Of a DNA stretch of 11,750 bases, positions 1 through 5,963 are shown one piece after another. Position numbers and translations under genes: made by a program. Within the stretch, counting starts at the first letter, position 1. Each line of letters opens with the position of its first letter. The stretch covers positions 1 to 11,750 of the forward strand of contig JAFYOG010000074.1 of assembly GCA_017560285.1 (NCBI GenBank), written 5' to 3'. The DNA comes from Clostridia bacterium. GTDB taxonomy: Bacteria > Bacillota > Clostridia > Oscillospirales > CAG-382. Under the pieces are notes generated by a model that was not told the DNA's origin, did not search any database, and saw nothing but the letters and a program-made list of their open reading frames with translations.

Positions 1-1146
1 ATCACCACCGACGATAACCAATATTTTAAGGATATGATAAAGTTCGTTACCGCCTCTGATATCACCCTAAAGGAACGTCAGGCTTACGACGGCAGCGGCT
101 TTACCGCCACCACCTACGGCAGGGTAACCTCGGCGGCAAACACCGCAAAGTGTGTTTACAGCGTGGTTTCGGGCAATTCGGTTGCGGTTAAAAACGGCAA
201 GCTTTACGCAGTAGGTCAGGGCGAAAGCAAGGTTGTTATCGGCTACAAGACAAAAACCACGTCGGGCAGAGAATACGTGCTCTATTCGCAGGTGGTTACC
301 GTTAACGTAAACGGCATCGACGAAACATTGCCCAAGCCCGAGGAACTACCCGACGTAGAGCCCCAGCCCGACCCCGACGAATATGATGTAGATGTTCAGT
401 ATAACATCACTCTTGGTAAGAATTACACTACCTCGCTTCCTTACCGCCAAGGCGGCAGCGACGTTAACTGGGCGTACGATGCATCCAAGCCCATTGCATA
501 CCCCGACGAAAACGGCAAAACCCTTACCGACGGCTTGCTTCCTATGGATAGAGATTTCCACGATGAGGCTTGGTTCGGCTTGCACGGCAAATCACCCGAT
601 GCGTTAGAAAAGGGTTATTCTTGGGTAACCGTAGACCTTGGAAAAGCCCACACCGTTCGCAGAATTGTGGCATACATTACCCCCGATTTGGGTGGCGGTG
701 TTGCGATGCCTGCCTCTATTGAATTCGTGGCGATTTACCAAGGCAAAGAAACTGTTATTGCGAAATTACCACGATATACAGATGACGATACCTCGGCATA
801 TATCGCCGCAGAAGTTGTATGCGACGTGGCGGCAGAAAAAATAGAGGTTCGTATGGTAAGCAGTGGCTGGACGTTTATATCCGAGGTTGCCGCATACGGC
901 GAGGAAGGCGTTGAATCTGTTGAACCCAACCCCGATGACCCCAACCCCACCTATACGGTTGGCGACGTAAACGGTAACGGCAAGATAGATGCCCGTGATT
1001 ATTTGTTGCTAAAGCGTGCCTACTTTGGCACCTATACGTTAACCTGCGATTTGGAGGTTGCAGACGTTAACGGCAACGGCAAGATAGACGCAAGAGATTA
1101 TTTGTTGTTAAAGAGAGCATATTTCGGTACTTATACAATTAAATAA
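1..1146 (+). CDS. Dockerin-repeat extracellular protein, 5' end cut off by window
   Basis: The frame is open from base 1, so the true start and any signal peptide lie upstream; 381 residues are visible. In order they show an Ig-like/Big_2-type beta region (about residues 20-103, with the pattern SGNSVAVKNGKLYAVGQG), a Pro/Glu/Asp linker (about 110-130), a discoidin/F5-8C-like region (about 133-300, with WVTVDLGK in the middle and FISEVAAYG at its end), a second Pro/Asn/Asp linker, and two near-identical dockerin type I repeats (about 320-380) with calcium-loop pattern DVNGNGKID. In known families dockerins plug into cohesins on a scaffold or the cell surface, and F5-8C and Big_2 domains bind glycans or act as spacers. 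An exported carbohydrate- or surface-associated protein is therefore likely. No catalytic domain is visible; it may lie in the missing N-terminal part. A strong hairpin follows the stop. Confidence 0.85.
   Translation: MTTDDNQYFKDMIKFVTASDITLKERQAYDGSGFTATTYGRVTSAANTAKCVYSVVSGNSVAVKNGKLYAVGQGESKVVIGYKTKTTSGREYVLYSQVVTVNVNGIDETLPKPEELPDVEPQPDPDEYDVDVQYNITLGKNYTTSLPYRQGGSDVNWAYDASKPIAYPDENGKTLTDGLLPMDRDFHDEAWFGLHGKSPDALEKGYSWVTVDLGKAHTVRRIVAYITPDLGGGVAMPASIEFVAIYQGKETVIAKLPRYTDDDTSAYIAAEVVCDVAAEKIEVRMVSSGWTFISEVAAYGEEGVESVEPNPDDPNPTYTVGDVNGNGKIDARDYLLLKRAYFGTYTLTCDLEVADVNGNGKIDARDYLLLKRAYFGTYTIK
964..1137 (+). repeat. Tandem dockerin type I repeat pair
   Basis: Two 25-codon units (964-1038 and 1063-1137) encode exactly the same peptide, starting DVNGNGKIDARDYLLLKR, separated by 8 residues. 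Thirteen of the 25 codons differ between the units and every difference is synonymous, by direct codon comparison. Each unit has the Asp-rich calcium-binding loop followed by a helix, which is the dockerin type I arrangement. Confidence 0.85.
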
Positions 1147-1152
1147 AAAATA

Positions 1153-1182
1153 AAAAACAGACGGAGCAATCCGTCTGTTTTT
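1153..1182. terminator. Bidirectional intrinsic terminator
   Basis: An 8-bp perfect G+C-containing stem (1158-1165 with 1170-1177) is closed by a GCAA tetraloop and extended by five A-T pairs. On the plus strand it continues into T-rich sequence up to about 1189; on the minus strand it is followed by a run of T and A. It lies between the end of the dockerin gene (1146) and the end of the convergent minus-strand gene (1192), so it can serve both. Confidence 0.88.
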
Positions 1183-1191
1183 GTTTTTTGA

Positions 1192-1698
1192 TTATTTGTC
1201 TAAATATTTCAACAATGAATCAGGATTATCGCCGATAATAATTTTGTCGGTGATTTCAACAATTGTATAGTTTTCTTTTTTGAACGATTCGATAAAACTA
1301 TGTTCGTTGTCATACAACAGTTCTTTGCCATACCAAGGCTTATTTGATTGCGGAGTGAGTTCAAGATAAACAAGCTTTTCCTCTGCCGCAAAGGTAAGGA
1401 TTGTGTGATTGTTGTTTTTTGTGTTATGCCGAATCAACCAAATTTTATTTTGGATGTTTATTTTATCCAAAATAGTTTTCATAACTACAACGGTATCAAT
1501 ACACGTCCCTATTTTTTCTGTCATAGTATCCGATGGGTCTTGAATACGATAAATTGTTTTCGACAAATTAAAATAATTTGCATCAAAACCCATGCTAAAA
1601 TCGGGAGTATACTTTTTGCCCGCGGAATAAAAACCATATTGGTAGCCGCTTTTGTATAATTCTTGCTTTAATAAATCGCAAATGTTTTTAATTTTCAT
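1192..1698 (-). CDS. Small transglutaminase-like (papain-fold) domain protein
   Basis: This 168-residue protein has no signal peptide or membrane segment. The segment KIGTCIDTVVVMKTIL around residues 62-77 looks like the nucleophile-Cys helix of the transglutaminase-like fold (Cys66). His98 in NNNHTILTF, in a predicted strand, and Glu113 in VYLELTP could complete a Cys-His-acid triad; these catalytic roles are inferred from pattern and not proven. The protein is short, essentially one domain. AAGGA at 1708-1712 lies 9 nt before the ATG. Its start overlaps the stop of the upstream four-helix-bundle gene by 4 nt (ATGA), so the two are translationally coupled. The gene is A+T-rich compared with the rest of the window and ends just before a shared terminator. 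The function is unknown; a peptidase, crosslinking or inactive binding role are all possible. Confidence 0.6.
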   Translation of the reverse strand: MKIKNICDLLKQELYKSGYQYGFYSAGKKYTPDFSMGFDANYFNLSKTIYRIQDPSDTMTEKIGTCIDTVVVMKTILDKINIQNKIWLIRHNTKNNNHTILTFAAEEKLVYLELTPQSNKPWYGKELLYDNEHSFIESFKKENYTIVEITDKIIIGDNPDSLLKYLDK

Positions 1699-2045
1699 TT
1701 TGTGTTTTCCTTGGCGGTATTAAGTGATGCAATCAGCATTCGCTTAATATCTTCTGCAAGCGAAAGCAGCTCATCAAAGCTATATTCAATTAAATTTGTT
1801 CGTTTCAACAAGGTAAGCCAATAAATACTCTCTCCCGTTTCTTTAAGAGAAATATGAAGTTTGGATATAAAATCTGCTTTGCTATTGCCGTAAACCGCTT
1901 CGCTTATGTTTGCGCCAATGCTTGTTGCCGAGCGAAGTAATTGCTTTGCAATAGTCGTATCTTTTTTATTTTTGGAATATTCTTCGTAAAATAAAACGAT
2001 TTGTGTTGCAAAATAGAGAGATTTTTCAAGCAACGGGCTATTCAT
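1695..2045 (-). CDS. Four-helix-bundle protein (S23/23S-rRNA IVS/Avd-like family)
   Basis: The 116 residues are almost all helical. The central segment (TIAKQLLRSATSIGANISEA, about residues 30-49) followed by a Lys/Asp-rich helix is the recognisable core of the four-helix-bundle family. That family includes proteins encoded in 23S rRNA intervening sequences and the Avd accessory protein of diversity-generating retroelements. Members are small, basic, oligomeric and suspected to bind nucleic acid; most solitary members have no known job. Length is normal for the family. AGAGGTG at 2053-2059 lies 7 nt before the ATG. No reverse transcriptase, variable repeat or rRNA is visible here, so a retroelement or rRNA-insertion role is not supported. 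Its stop overlaps the start of the transglutaminase-like gene. Confidence 0.82.
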   Translation of the reverse strand: MNSPLLEKSLYFATQIVLFYEEYSKNKKDTTIAKQLLRSATSIGANISEAVYGNSKADFISKLHISLKETGESIYWLTLLKRTNLIEYSFDELLSLAEDIKRMLIASLNTAKENTK

Positions 2046-2065
2046 TAATTATCACCTCTGCTTTG

Positions 2066-2094
2066 ATTATATCAGATTGTATTTTAAAATTCAA
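2066..2094 (-). promoter_or_regulatory. Probable sigma-A promoter for the four-helix-bundle operon
   Basis: Reading the minus strand, TTGAAT (2094-2089) is followed after 17 nt by a perfect TATAAT (2071-2066). Transcription would begin near 2059, leaving a leader of only about 14 nt that starts at the Shine-Dalgarno sequence. Confidence 0.55.
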
Positions 2095-2095
2095 T

Positions 2096-2112
2096 GCTTT
2101 GCGGAGCAAAGC
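2096..2112. repeat. Short perfect hairpin upstream of the four-helix-bundle promoter
   Basis: A perfect 7-bp inverted repeat, GCTTTGC / GCAAAGC, with a 3-nt GGA loop. It sits immediately upstream of the -35 of the 2066-2094 promoter and begins a run of three palindromic structures reaching to the tRNA. Confidence 0.6.
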
Positions 2113-2116
2113 TACC

Positions 2117-2199
2117 TTTTCTTTTATCTCTTCTCTCTTATCTTTTCTCTGGAAACGACAATTTGAGAGAATAGAGAAGAACGAAAAGAGAAAAGTGAA
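2117..2199. repeat. Polypyrimidine/polypurine imperfect inverted repeat
   Basis: A pyrimidine-only or nearly pyrimidine-only left arm (2117-2150) can pair without gaps with a purine-rich right arm (2166-2199) at 26 of 34 positions, around a 15-nt loop (2151-2165). Strand composition bias alone would give roughly half of these pairs, so the signal is moderate. No reading frame with a ribosome binding site occupies it. Confidence 0.5.
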
Positions 2200-2204
2200 A
2201 AGAA

Positions 2205-2250
2205 CAAAAAGAAACGACAATCTTCTTTCGAAAATTGTCGTTTCTTTTTG
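2205..2250 (-). terminator. Long hairpin, probable tRNA-Leu terminator
   Basis: A perfect 17-bp inverted repeat (2205-2221 with 2234-2250) encloses a 12-nt loop. On the minus strand it begins at the encoded CCA of the tRNA and runs into T-rich sequence, as expected for a rho-independent terminator of the tRNA transcript. The long, weak A-T-rich stem and the overlap with the CCA are unusual for a simple terminator. Confidence 0.6.
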
Positions 2251-2331
2251 GTGCGGATGAAAGGACTTGAACCTTCACGCATAAGCACCGGTTTCTAAGA
2301 CCGGCTCGTCTGCCAATTCCGACACATCCGC
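2249..2331 (-). tRNA. tRNA-Leu, anticodon UAG
   Basis: On the minus strand the 7-bp acceptor stem GCGGATG (2331-2325) pairs with CATCCGC (2259-2253). It is followed by discriminator A and an encoded CCA (2251-2249). The D region contains the typical leucine pattern GAATTGGCAGA. The 5-bp anticodon stem CCGGT/ACCGG holds loop CTTAGAA, giving anticodon TAG (2297-2295), which reads CUN leucine codons. A long variable arm and a TTCAAGT T-loop confirm a class II tRNA. At 83 nt with CCA it is of normal length. A near-consensus promoter lies just upstream. Confidence 0.96.
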
Positions 2332-2348
2332 ATGCATTGCGCTTGGCT

Positions 2349-2377
2349 ATTGTACCACAAAAAATACGCAATGTCAA
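2349..2377 (-). promoter_or_regulatory. Promoter of tRNA-Leu
   Basis: On the minus strand a perfect TTGACA (2377-2372) and TACAAT (2354-2349) are separated by 17 nt. The expected start is about 10 nt before the mature tRNA 5' end. The box lies inside the short gap after the transporter gene stop, so the tRNA is transcribed independently. Confidence 0.85.
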
Positions 2378-2389
2378 ATGTTATTTTTA

Positions 2390-3679
2390 TTAGTCTTTAT
2401 TTTTTACGCGTCTAACGAATACAAAGCTTAAAACAAGTGCAATTACGTAAAGAGCAACGGTTGCATAAAGCACTGCTTGGTAGCCCTCGGCGCTGTTGGT
2501 CTTGCCGAAATTTTCTACAATAAGGTTGGCAAGGTTGTTACCTGTAAGCCCTGCAAACGCCCATGCAGAAAGGGTTATACCGTGTATTGCGCTTATGTTA
2601 GACATACCGTAATGGTCGGAAAGCAGGGTGGGTACGTTGGAAAATCCGCCGCCGTAGCCTGCGTTTACAACCATAATTAGAATTACAACCAAAGCGGTAA
2701 GAACCATATTGCCGCTGCCGTTAACAATACCCTTTGTAACAATAACCGCGGCGGTAGAGATAATAGACAAAATGAAAATTAATTTGTAAATTGTGTTTCT
2801 GTCCTTGCATTTATCCCCTGCGGCAGAAAAACCAAGACGGCCGCCTGCGTTAAATATAGCAGAAATAACGGGGAAGATTACTACCGAAAGACCAAGACAC
2901 TTTAAAATGTACTTTTCTTGGGAAATAAGCATAAGACCGCAGGTGATGTTAAGATAGAACATCAACCAAATGCCAACGTAGTTAAGCACGGGGCGGGTTT
3001 TAATAACCGACATAATGCTCTTCTTTTCGGCTGCGTTGGTGGGTTCGTGCCAATCGTCGGGCTTTTTAAGCAACAAATGCCCAACGAACATCATAACAAA
3101 ATAAACAACGGCAAGGATATAGAACATTTTGTAGATGGCGCCGTTGCCAAGGTTTTCAAGCATCCATTCCATAATAGGGGTAGCAATAGCCTTTGCCGCA
3201 CCAAAGCCCGCAACCGCAAGCCCCGTGGCAAGACCCTTGTTATCCTTAAACCAAAGCATCAACGTTTTAACAGGGGAAAGGTAGCCGGTGCCAAGACCAA
3301 CGCCCATTATAAAGCCATAGCAAAAATAAATACCGATTAAGGCAACCACGCTGCCGGGGTTTTGACCGCCGTACCAAATAAAAAAGCCCGATCCTGCCAT
3401 ACCAACCGAAAAGCATATAGCGGCGATAAGAGAGGATTTGTGAATATCCTTTTCTACAACGTTGCCCAAAAATGCGGCAGACATACCAAGGAAGAAGATT
3501 GCAAGGCTGAACGCCCATTCAACGCTACCCTTGCCAAAACCGATGTAATCACCGATTTTGCTGCTAAAGGTAGACCAGCAATAAACCGTACCGATACTGC
3601 AATGAAGCAAAAGTGCGGGGATAGCGGCACGAACCCATTTGTTTGTGCGCCAGCCACCCTTTTTAACGTTTTCGTTCAT
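2390..3679 (-). CDS. MFS transporter, OFA (oxalate/formate antiporter-like) family
   Basis: This 429-residue integral membrane protein has about twelve hydrophobic segments. After a short basic N-terminus, the first segment carries CSIGTVYCWSTFSSKIGDYI (residues 27-46), the typical start of OFA-family major facilitators. Other recognisable parts are the Gly-rich GIYFCYGFIMGVGLGTGYLS region (about 116-135), which matches the family's fourth/fifth helices, and MVVNAGYGGGFSNVPTLLSD in the second half. OFA members exchange small carboxylates such as oxalate, formate, lactate or pyruvate. The substrate here cannot be read from the sequence, and the neighbours (tRNA, ricT-holB) give no clue. AAAGGAAA at 3688-3695 precedes the ATG. 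A promoter at 3722-3750 suggests a one-gene transcript. Confidence 0.85.
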   Translation of the reverse strand: MNENVKKGGWRTNKWVRAAIPALLLHCSIGTVYCWSTFSSKIGDYIGFGKGSVEWAFSLAIFFLGMSAAFLGNVVEKDIHKSSLIAAICFSVGMAGSGFFIWYGGQNPGSVVALIGIYFCYGFIMGVGLGTGYLSPVKTLMLWFKDNKGLATGLAVAGFGAAKAIATPIMEWMLENLGNGAIYKMFYILAVVYFVMMFVGHLLLKKPDDWHEPTNAAEKKSIMSVIKTRPVLNYVGIWLMFYLNITCGLMLISQEKYILKCLGLSVVIFPVISAIFNAGGRLGFSAAGDKCKDRNTIYKLIFILSIISTAAVIVTKGIVNGSGNMVLTALVVILIMVVNAGYGGGFSNVPTLLSDHYGMSNISAIHGITLSAWAFAGLTGNNLANLIVENFGKTNSAEGYQAVLYATVALYVIALVLSFVFVRRVKNKD

Positions 3680-3721
3680 AAAGAAAGTTTCCTTTCGTTT
3701 TAGTTTTTATCTAACCAACCC

Positions 3722-3750
3722 ATAATACAACAAAAAAACAATAATTGCAA
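3722..3750 (-). promoter_or_regulatory. Promoter of the OFA transporter gene
   Basis: On the minus strand TTGCAA (3750-3745) and TATTAT (3727-3722) are spaced by 17 nt. The predicted start near 3715 gives a leader of about 35 nt before the ATG at 3679. The -35 box lies just beyond the ricT terminator. Confidence 0.6.
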
Positions 3751-3764
3751 GGCTTTTTCAAAAG

Positions 3765-3790
3765 AAAAAAGCCGTAAAAACGGCTTTTTT
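3765..3790 (-). terminator. Terminator of the holB-ricT operon
   Basis: An 11-bp perfect stem, AAAAAAGCCGT with ACGGCTTTTTT (3765-3775 and 3780-3790), has an AAAA loop (TTTT in the minus-strand transcript). It begins 3 nt after the ricT stop and ends in a T-run on the minus strand. A competing stem (GGCTTTTT 3751-3758 with AAAAAGCC 3766-3773) uses the same arm. Confidence 0.85.
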
Positions 3791-3793
3791 GGG

Positions 3794-4897
3794 TTATTTA
3801 TCCTCAAGCTTCTTTAAATCTTCGCTTACTTCCTCTTTAACCTTTATCATACCAAGGCATTTAAGCTCTGATTTTACAAAGGTTTTTAGGGTTTGGTCGT
3901 TGTTCATTTTAACCTTAATTTTGCCGGTAAGGAAGCTGCTTTCCACAATAACGCCTCTGCCCTTGGGGGTTTCTACAATGGTATCTACCTTGGGGAAGGT
4001 GGCGTATTCACGCTCGTAGGTATCCTGCTCGAACCGCAAGCAGCACATTAATCTGCCGCAGGCGCCGCTTATTTTGGTGCTGGAAAGCGAAAGGTTTTGT
4101 TCCTTTGCCATTTTTATAGAAACCTGTGCAAAATCGGGTAGGAAGGTGTTACAGCAAAAAGGTCTGCCGCAGCTGCCAAGACCGCCAAAAAGCTTGGCTT
4201 CGTCCCGCACGCCTATCTGGCGCAATTCTATTCTTGTGCGGAAAACCCCTGCAAGGTCCTTAACAAGCTCGCGGAAGTCTACTCTGCCGTCGGCGGTAAA
4301 ATAAAAGCTTAGCTTTGCGTTATCGTGGGTGTATTCCACGTCAACCAGCTGCATATCCAAGCCGTTCTTTTTAACCTTTTCCTGCCAAATGGGTTTTGCG
4401 CTTTCTTCTAATTTACGGTTTTCGGTGTTGCGTTGGTCGTCCTCTAAGGTAGCCTTGCGTAAAACAGGCTTTAGGGGGAACACAACCTCGCTTTCGCCAA
4501 CCATCTTGTTGCCTTGGGCAATATTGCCGTATTCCACACCGCGCACCGTTTCTACAATAGCGTGCTCGCCCTTTCGAAAGCTTATTCCGTTGGGGGCAAA
4601 ATAATATATCTTGCTTCCGTTACGGAACTTTATGCCCACAACCTCTACGGTTTTTGCCTCTTCCTCTGCTATGGGGGCGGGCTCGTAATCGAACGTATCT
4701 GCCCCAACCGCTTCGCTAACCGCGTTAACAACGGGCTCTGCGGGGGTAACAGCTTCCTCTGCAGGGGCTTGGTTGTTTAGGTTTTCTTGCCTTTGCTTGT
4801 TCCCAAAGTTTTTGTTATGACGGCGGTTATGGTGGTGGCGCTTGTGATAATGGCCGCCGTTATTTTGCTGTCTGCCGTTGTTTTCGTTATTTTCCAT
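3794..4897 (-). CDS. ricT: RicT/PSP1-family protein (YaaT), Fe-S regulatory subunit
   Basis: The protein has 367 residues from the ATG at 4897. This start is chosen because AGGAG (4905-4909) lies 7 nt upstream; an upstream in-frame ATG at 4972 lies inside holB and has no support. The PSP1 C-terminal region (about 85-350) holds the diagnostic cysteine pairs CGRPFCC (243-249) and CGRLMCC (280-286). In Bacillus subtilis the equivalent cysteines of RicT help hold [4Fe-4S] clusters in the RicA-RicF-RicT complex, which affects RNase Y mRNA processing, competence, biofilm and sporulation. Residues 10-30 are unusually rich in His, Asn and Arg, and 45-83 form an acidic/Ala-Pro linker. It lies 10 nt after holB, the same order as in B. 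subtilis, and ends at a strong terminator. Confidence 0.93.
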   Translation of the reverse strand: MENNENNGRQQNNGGHYHKRHHHNRRHNKNFGNKQRQENLNNQAPAEEAVTPAEPVVNAVSEAVGADTFDYEPAPIAEEEAKTVEVVGIKFRNGSKIYYFAPNGISFRKGEHAIVETVRGVEYGNIAQGNKMVGESEVVFPLKPVLRKATLEDDQRNTENRKLEESAKPIWQEKVKKNGLDMQLVDVEYTHDNAKLSFYFTADGRVDFRELVKDLAGVFRTRIELRQIGVRDEAKLFGGLGSCGRPFCCNTFLPDFAQVSIKMAKEQNLSLSSTKISGACGRLMCCLRFEQDTYEREYATFPKVDTIVETPKGRGVIVESSFLTGKIKVKMNNDQTLKTFVKSELKCLGMIKVKEEVSEDLKKLEDK

Positions 4898-4904
4898 ATC
4901 TATA

Positions 4905-4909
4905 CTCCT
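4905..4909 (-). promoter_or_regulatory. Ribosome binding site that fixes the ricT start
   Basis: AGGAG on the minus strand overlaps the holB stop codon (TAG at 4908-4910) and lies 7 nt before the ATG at 4897, arguing for the short form of RicT and for translational coupling. Confidence 0.8.
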
Positions 4910-5852
4910 ATTTTTTAGCCGCACGCAGTAAATCCAGCGTGAATTTAGATTTAACGGCGTTAACGTTGGCACTGTTTTCCAACGCCATCATACCGTTAAA
5001 GGCAACCTCCGACATATATGCCAGAGCCCGCTTGTTTATAGCCAAAAGCCTGCCGTTGGCGGTAATATATGCATCTTTAACACCGTATTTTTGTTTTTGA
5101 AGCTCGGTTACGTAATCGGTAAATGCCTGCAAGAAATTACGCAATCCGTCCCGGGTGTGGTTGGGAACGATAATTAACGAGCTTACCCCAAAGTTATCGC
5201 CTGATATTGCACAAAGAATAAGCTTTTCTACCTTTTCCCGCAGGGAAACGCTTTCCTTAGAAAGATATTTGCTTGCCTTGCCAAAATTACCCGCGCCTGC
5301 AACCAGCGCTCTTTTTATATCCACATCCTCGGCGGCGGGGTACTTCTTACGCAAAAGCGGTTCTATTTCGCTTTCCCGCATACCGTCCAAATGCACCCGT
5401 TGCCCGCGGGATAAAACCGTGGGAAGCAACGATGACCTGCTTTCGGTTAACAGAAATATAACCACGCTTTGGGGCGGTTCCTCTATAATCTTAAGCAGGG
5501 CGTTTTGCGAAACGCTGTTAAGCTTGTTGCCGTTGCAGATAATAAACACCTGCTTTTCGCCGTCGTTGGGCTTTAGGTTAGACCTGCGTATAATCTCGCG
5601 CACGTCGTCTATAAGCGGGTTTTTATCCTTGCCGATAATAAAAATATCGGGGTGGTCGCCGTTTATAACCTTGCGGCATTGGTTGCAATATCCGCAGGGG
5701 CGGTTATGCTCGGTACACAAAATAGTTTGGGCGCAATAAAGCGCAAAATCAAGTTTGCCTATGCCGTTAACGCCGTCCACGATATAAGCGTGGGAGCAAA
5801 GCCCCTTTTGCGCGCGGGCAGAAAACAATGACATTTCTTCGCTATTATACAC
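4908..5852 (-). CDS. holB: DNA polymerase III delta prime subunit
   Basis: This 314-residue AAA+ clamp-loader subunit is close to the usual Firmicute length. It contains a P-loop GVNGIGK (residues 27-33), a four-Cys zinc module (Cys46, Cys53, Cys56, Cys59), the sequence NALLKIIEEPP (117-127) typical of the DnaX/HolB family, and a sensor-1 region FLLTESRSSLLPTVLSRG (133-150). The family motif Ser-Arg-Cys reads Ser-Arg-Gly (148-150) here; the arginine finger is kept. The protein acts in the replisome with DnaX and HolA to load the beta clamp. The start is a GTG supported by AAGGAG at 5862-5867; a downstream ATG at codon 7 is the alternative. It is first in an operon with ricT, driven from the 5887-5915 promoter. 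Confidence 0.94.
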   Translation of the reverse strand: MYNSEEMSLFSARAQKGLCSHAYIVDGVNGIGKLDFALYCAQTILCTEHNRPCGYCNQCRKVINGDHPDIFIIGKDKNPLIDDVREIIRRSNLKPNDGEKQVFIICNGNKLNSVSQNALLKIIEEPPQSVVIFLLTESRSSLLPTVLSRGQRVHLDGMRESEIEPLLRKKYPAAEDVDIKRALVAGAGNFGKASKYLSKESVSLREKVEKLILCAISGDNFGVSSLIIVPNHTRDGLRNFLQAFTDYVTELQKQKYGVKDAYITANGRLLAINKRALAYMSEVAFNGMMALENSANVNAVKSKFTLDLLRAAKK

Positions 5853-5861
5853 TTCCGCCCA

Positions 5862-5867
5862 CTCCTT
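5862..5867 (-). promoter_or_regulatory. Ribosome binding site supporting a GTG start for holB
   Basis: AAGGAG on the minus strand lies 9 nt before GTG (5852-5850). The next in-frame ATG, six codons later, has no comparable site. Confidence 0.7.
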
Positions 5868-5886
5868 GCAAACTATATTTCAATAT

Positions 5887-5915
5887 ATCATACCACAAAA
5901 ATTTAATAATGACAA
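5887..5915 (-). promoter_or_regulatory. Promoter of holB-ricT
   Basis: On the minus strand TTGTCA (5915-5910) and TATGAT (5892-5887) are separated by exactly 17 nt. Transcription would start near 5880, some 28 nt before the GTG start. Confidence 0.75.
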
Positions 5916-5934
5916 TGAAATAATAAAAAATAAT

Positions 5935-5963
5935 TTGACAAATAGCAAAAAAAGATATAAACT
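5935..5963 (+). promoter_or_regulatory. Promoter of coaW and the HTH gene
   Basis: A perfect -35 TTGACA (5935-5940) is followed by an A+T-rich stretch. With a 17-nt spacer the -10 is TAAACT (5958-5963); the better box TATAAA (5956-5961) has only a 15-nt spacer, so the exact -10 is undecided. The leader to the ATG at 6040 is about 70 nt and shows no riboswitch or terminator that I can recognise. Confidence 0.6.

Noticed and set aside
1695..2045. Diversity-generating retroelement or 23S rRNA intervening sequence
   Set aside because: Only the four-helix-bundle family match suggests it; no reverse transcriptase, template/variable repeats or rRNA are present.
2335..2373. CATTGCG/CGCAATG inverted repeat around the tRNA promoter
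   Set aside because: A 7-bp arm with a 25-nt loop overlapping a well-formed promoter; not a terminator and not clearly an operator.
2390..3679. Naming the transporter OxlT (oxalate:formate)
   Set aside because: The family is recognisable but the substrate-binding residues and context do not allow a specific substrate.
4898..4972. Longer RicT starting at ATG 4972
   Set aside because: It would run through holB sequence in another frame; AGGAG sits exactly in front of ATG 4897.
5155..5739. Long plus-strand reading frame (194 codons) antisense to holB
   Set aside because: holB has the P-loop, zinc module and synteny with ricT; the antisense frame has no ribosome binding site and no recognisable domain.
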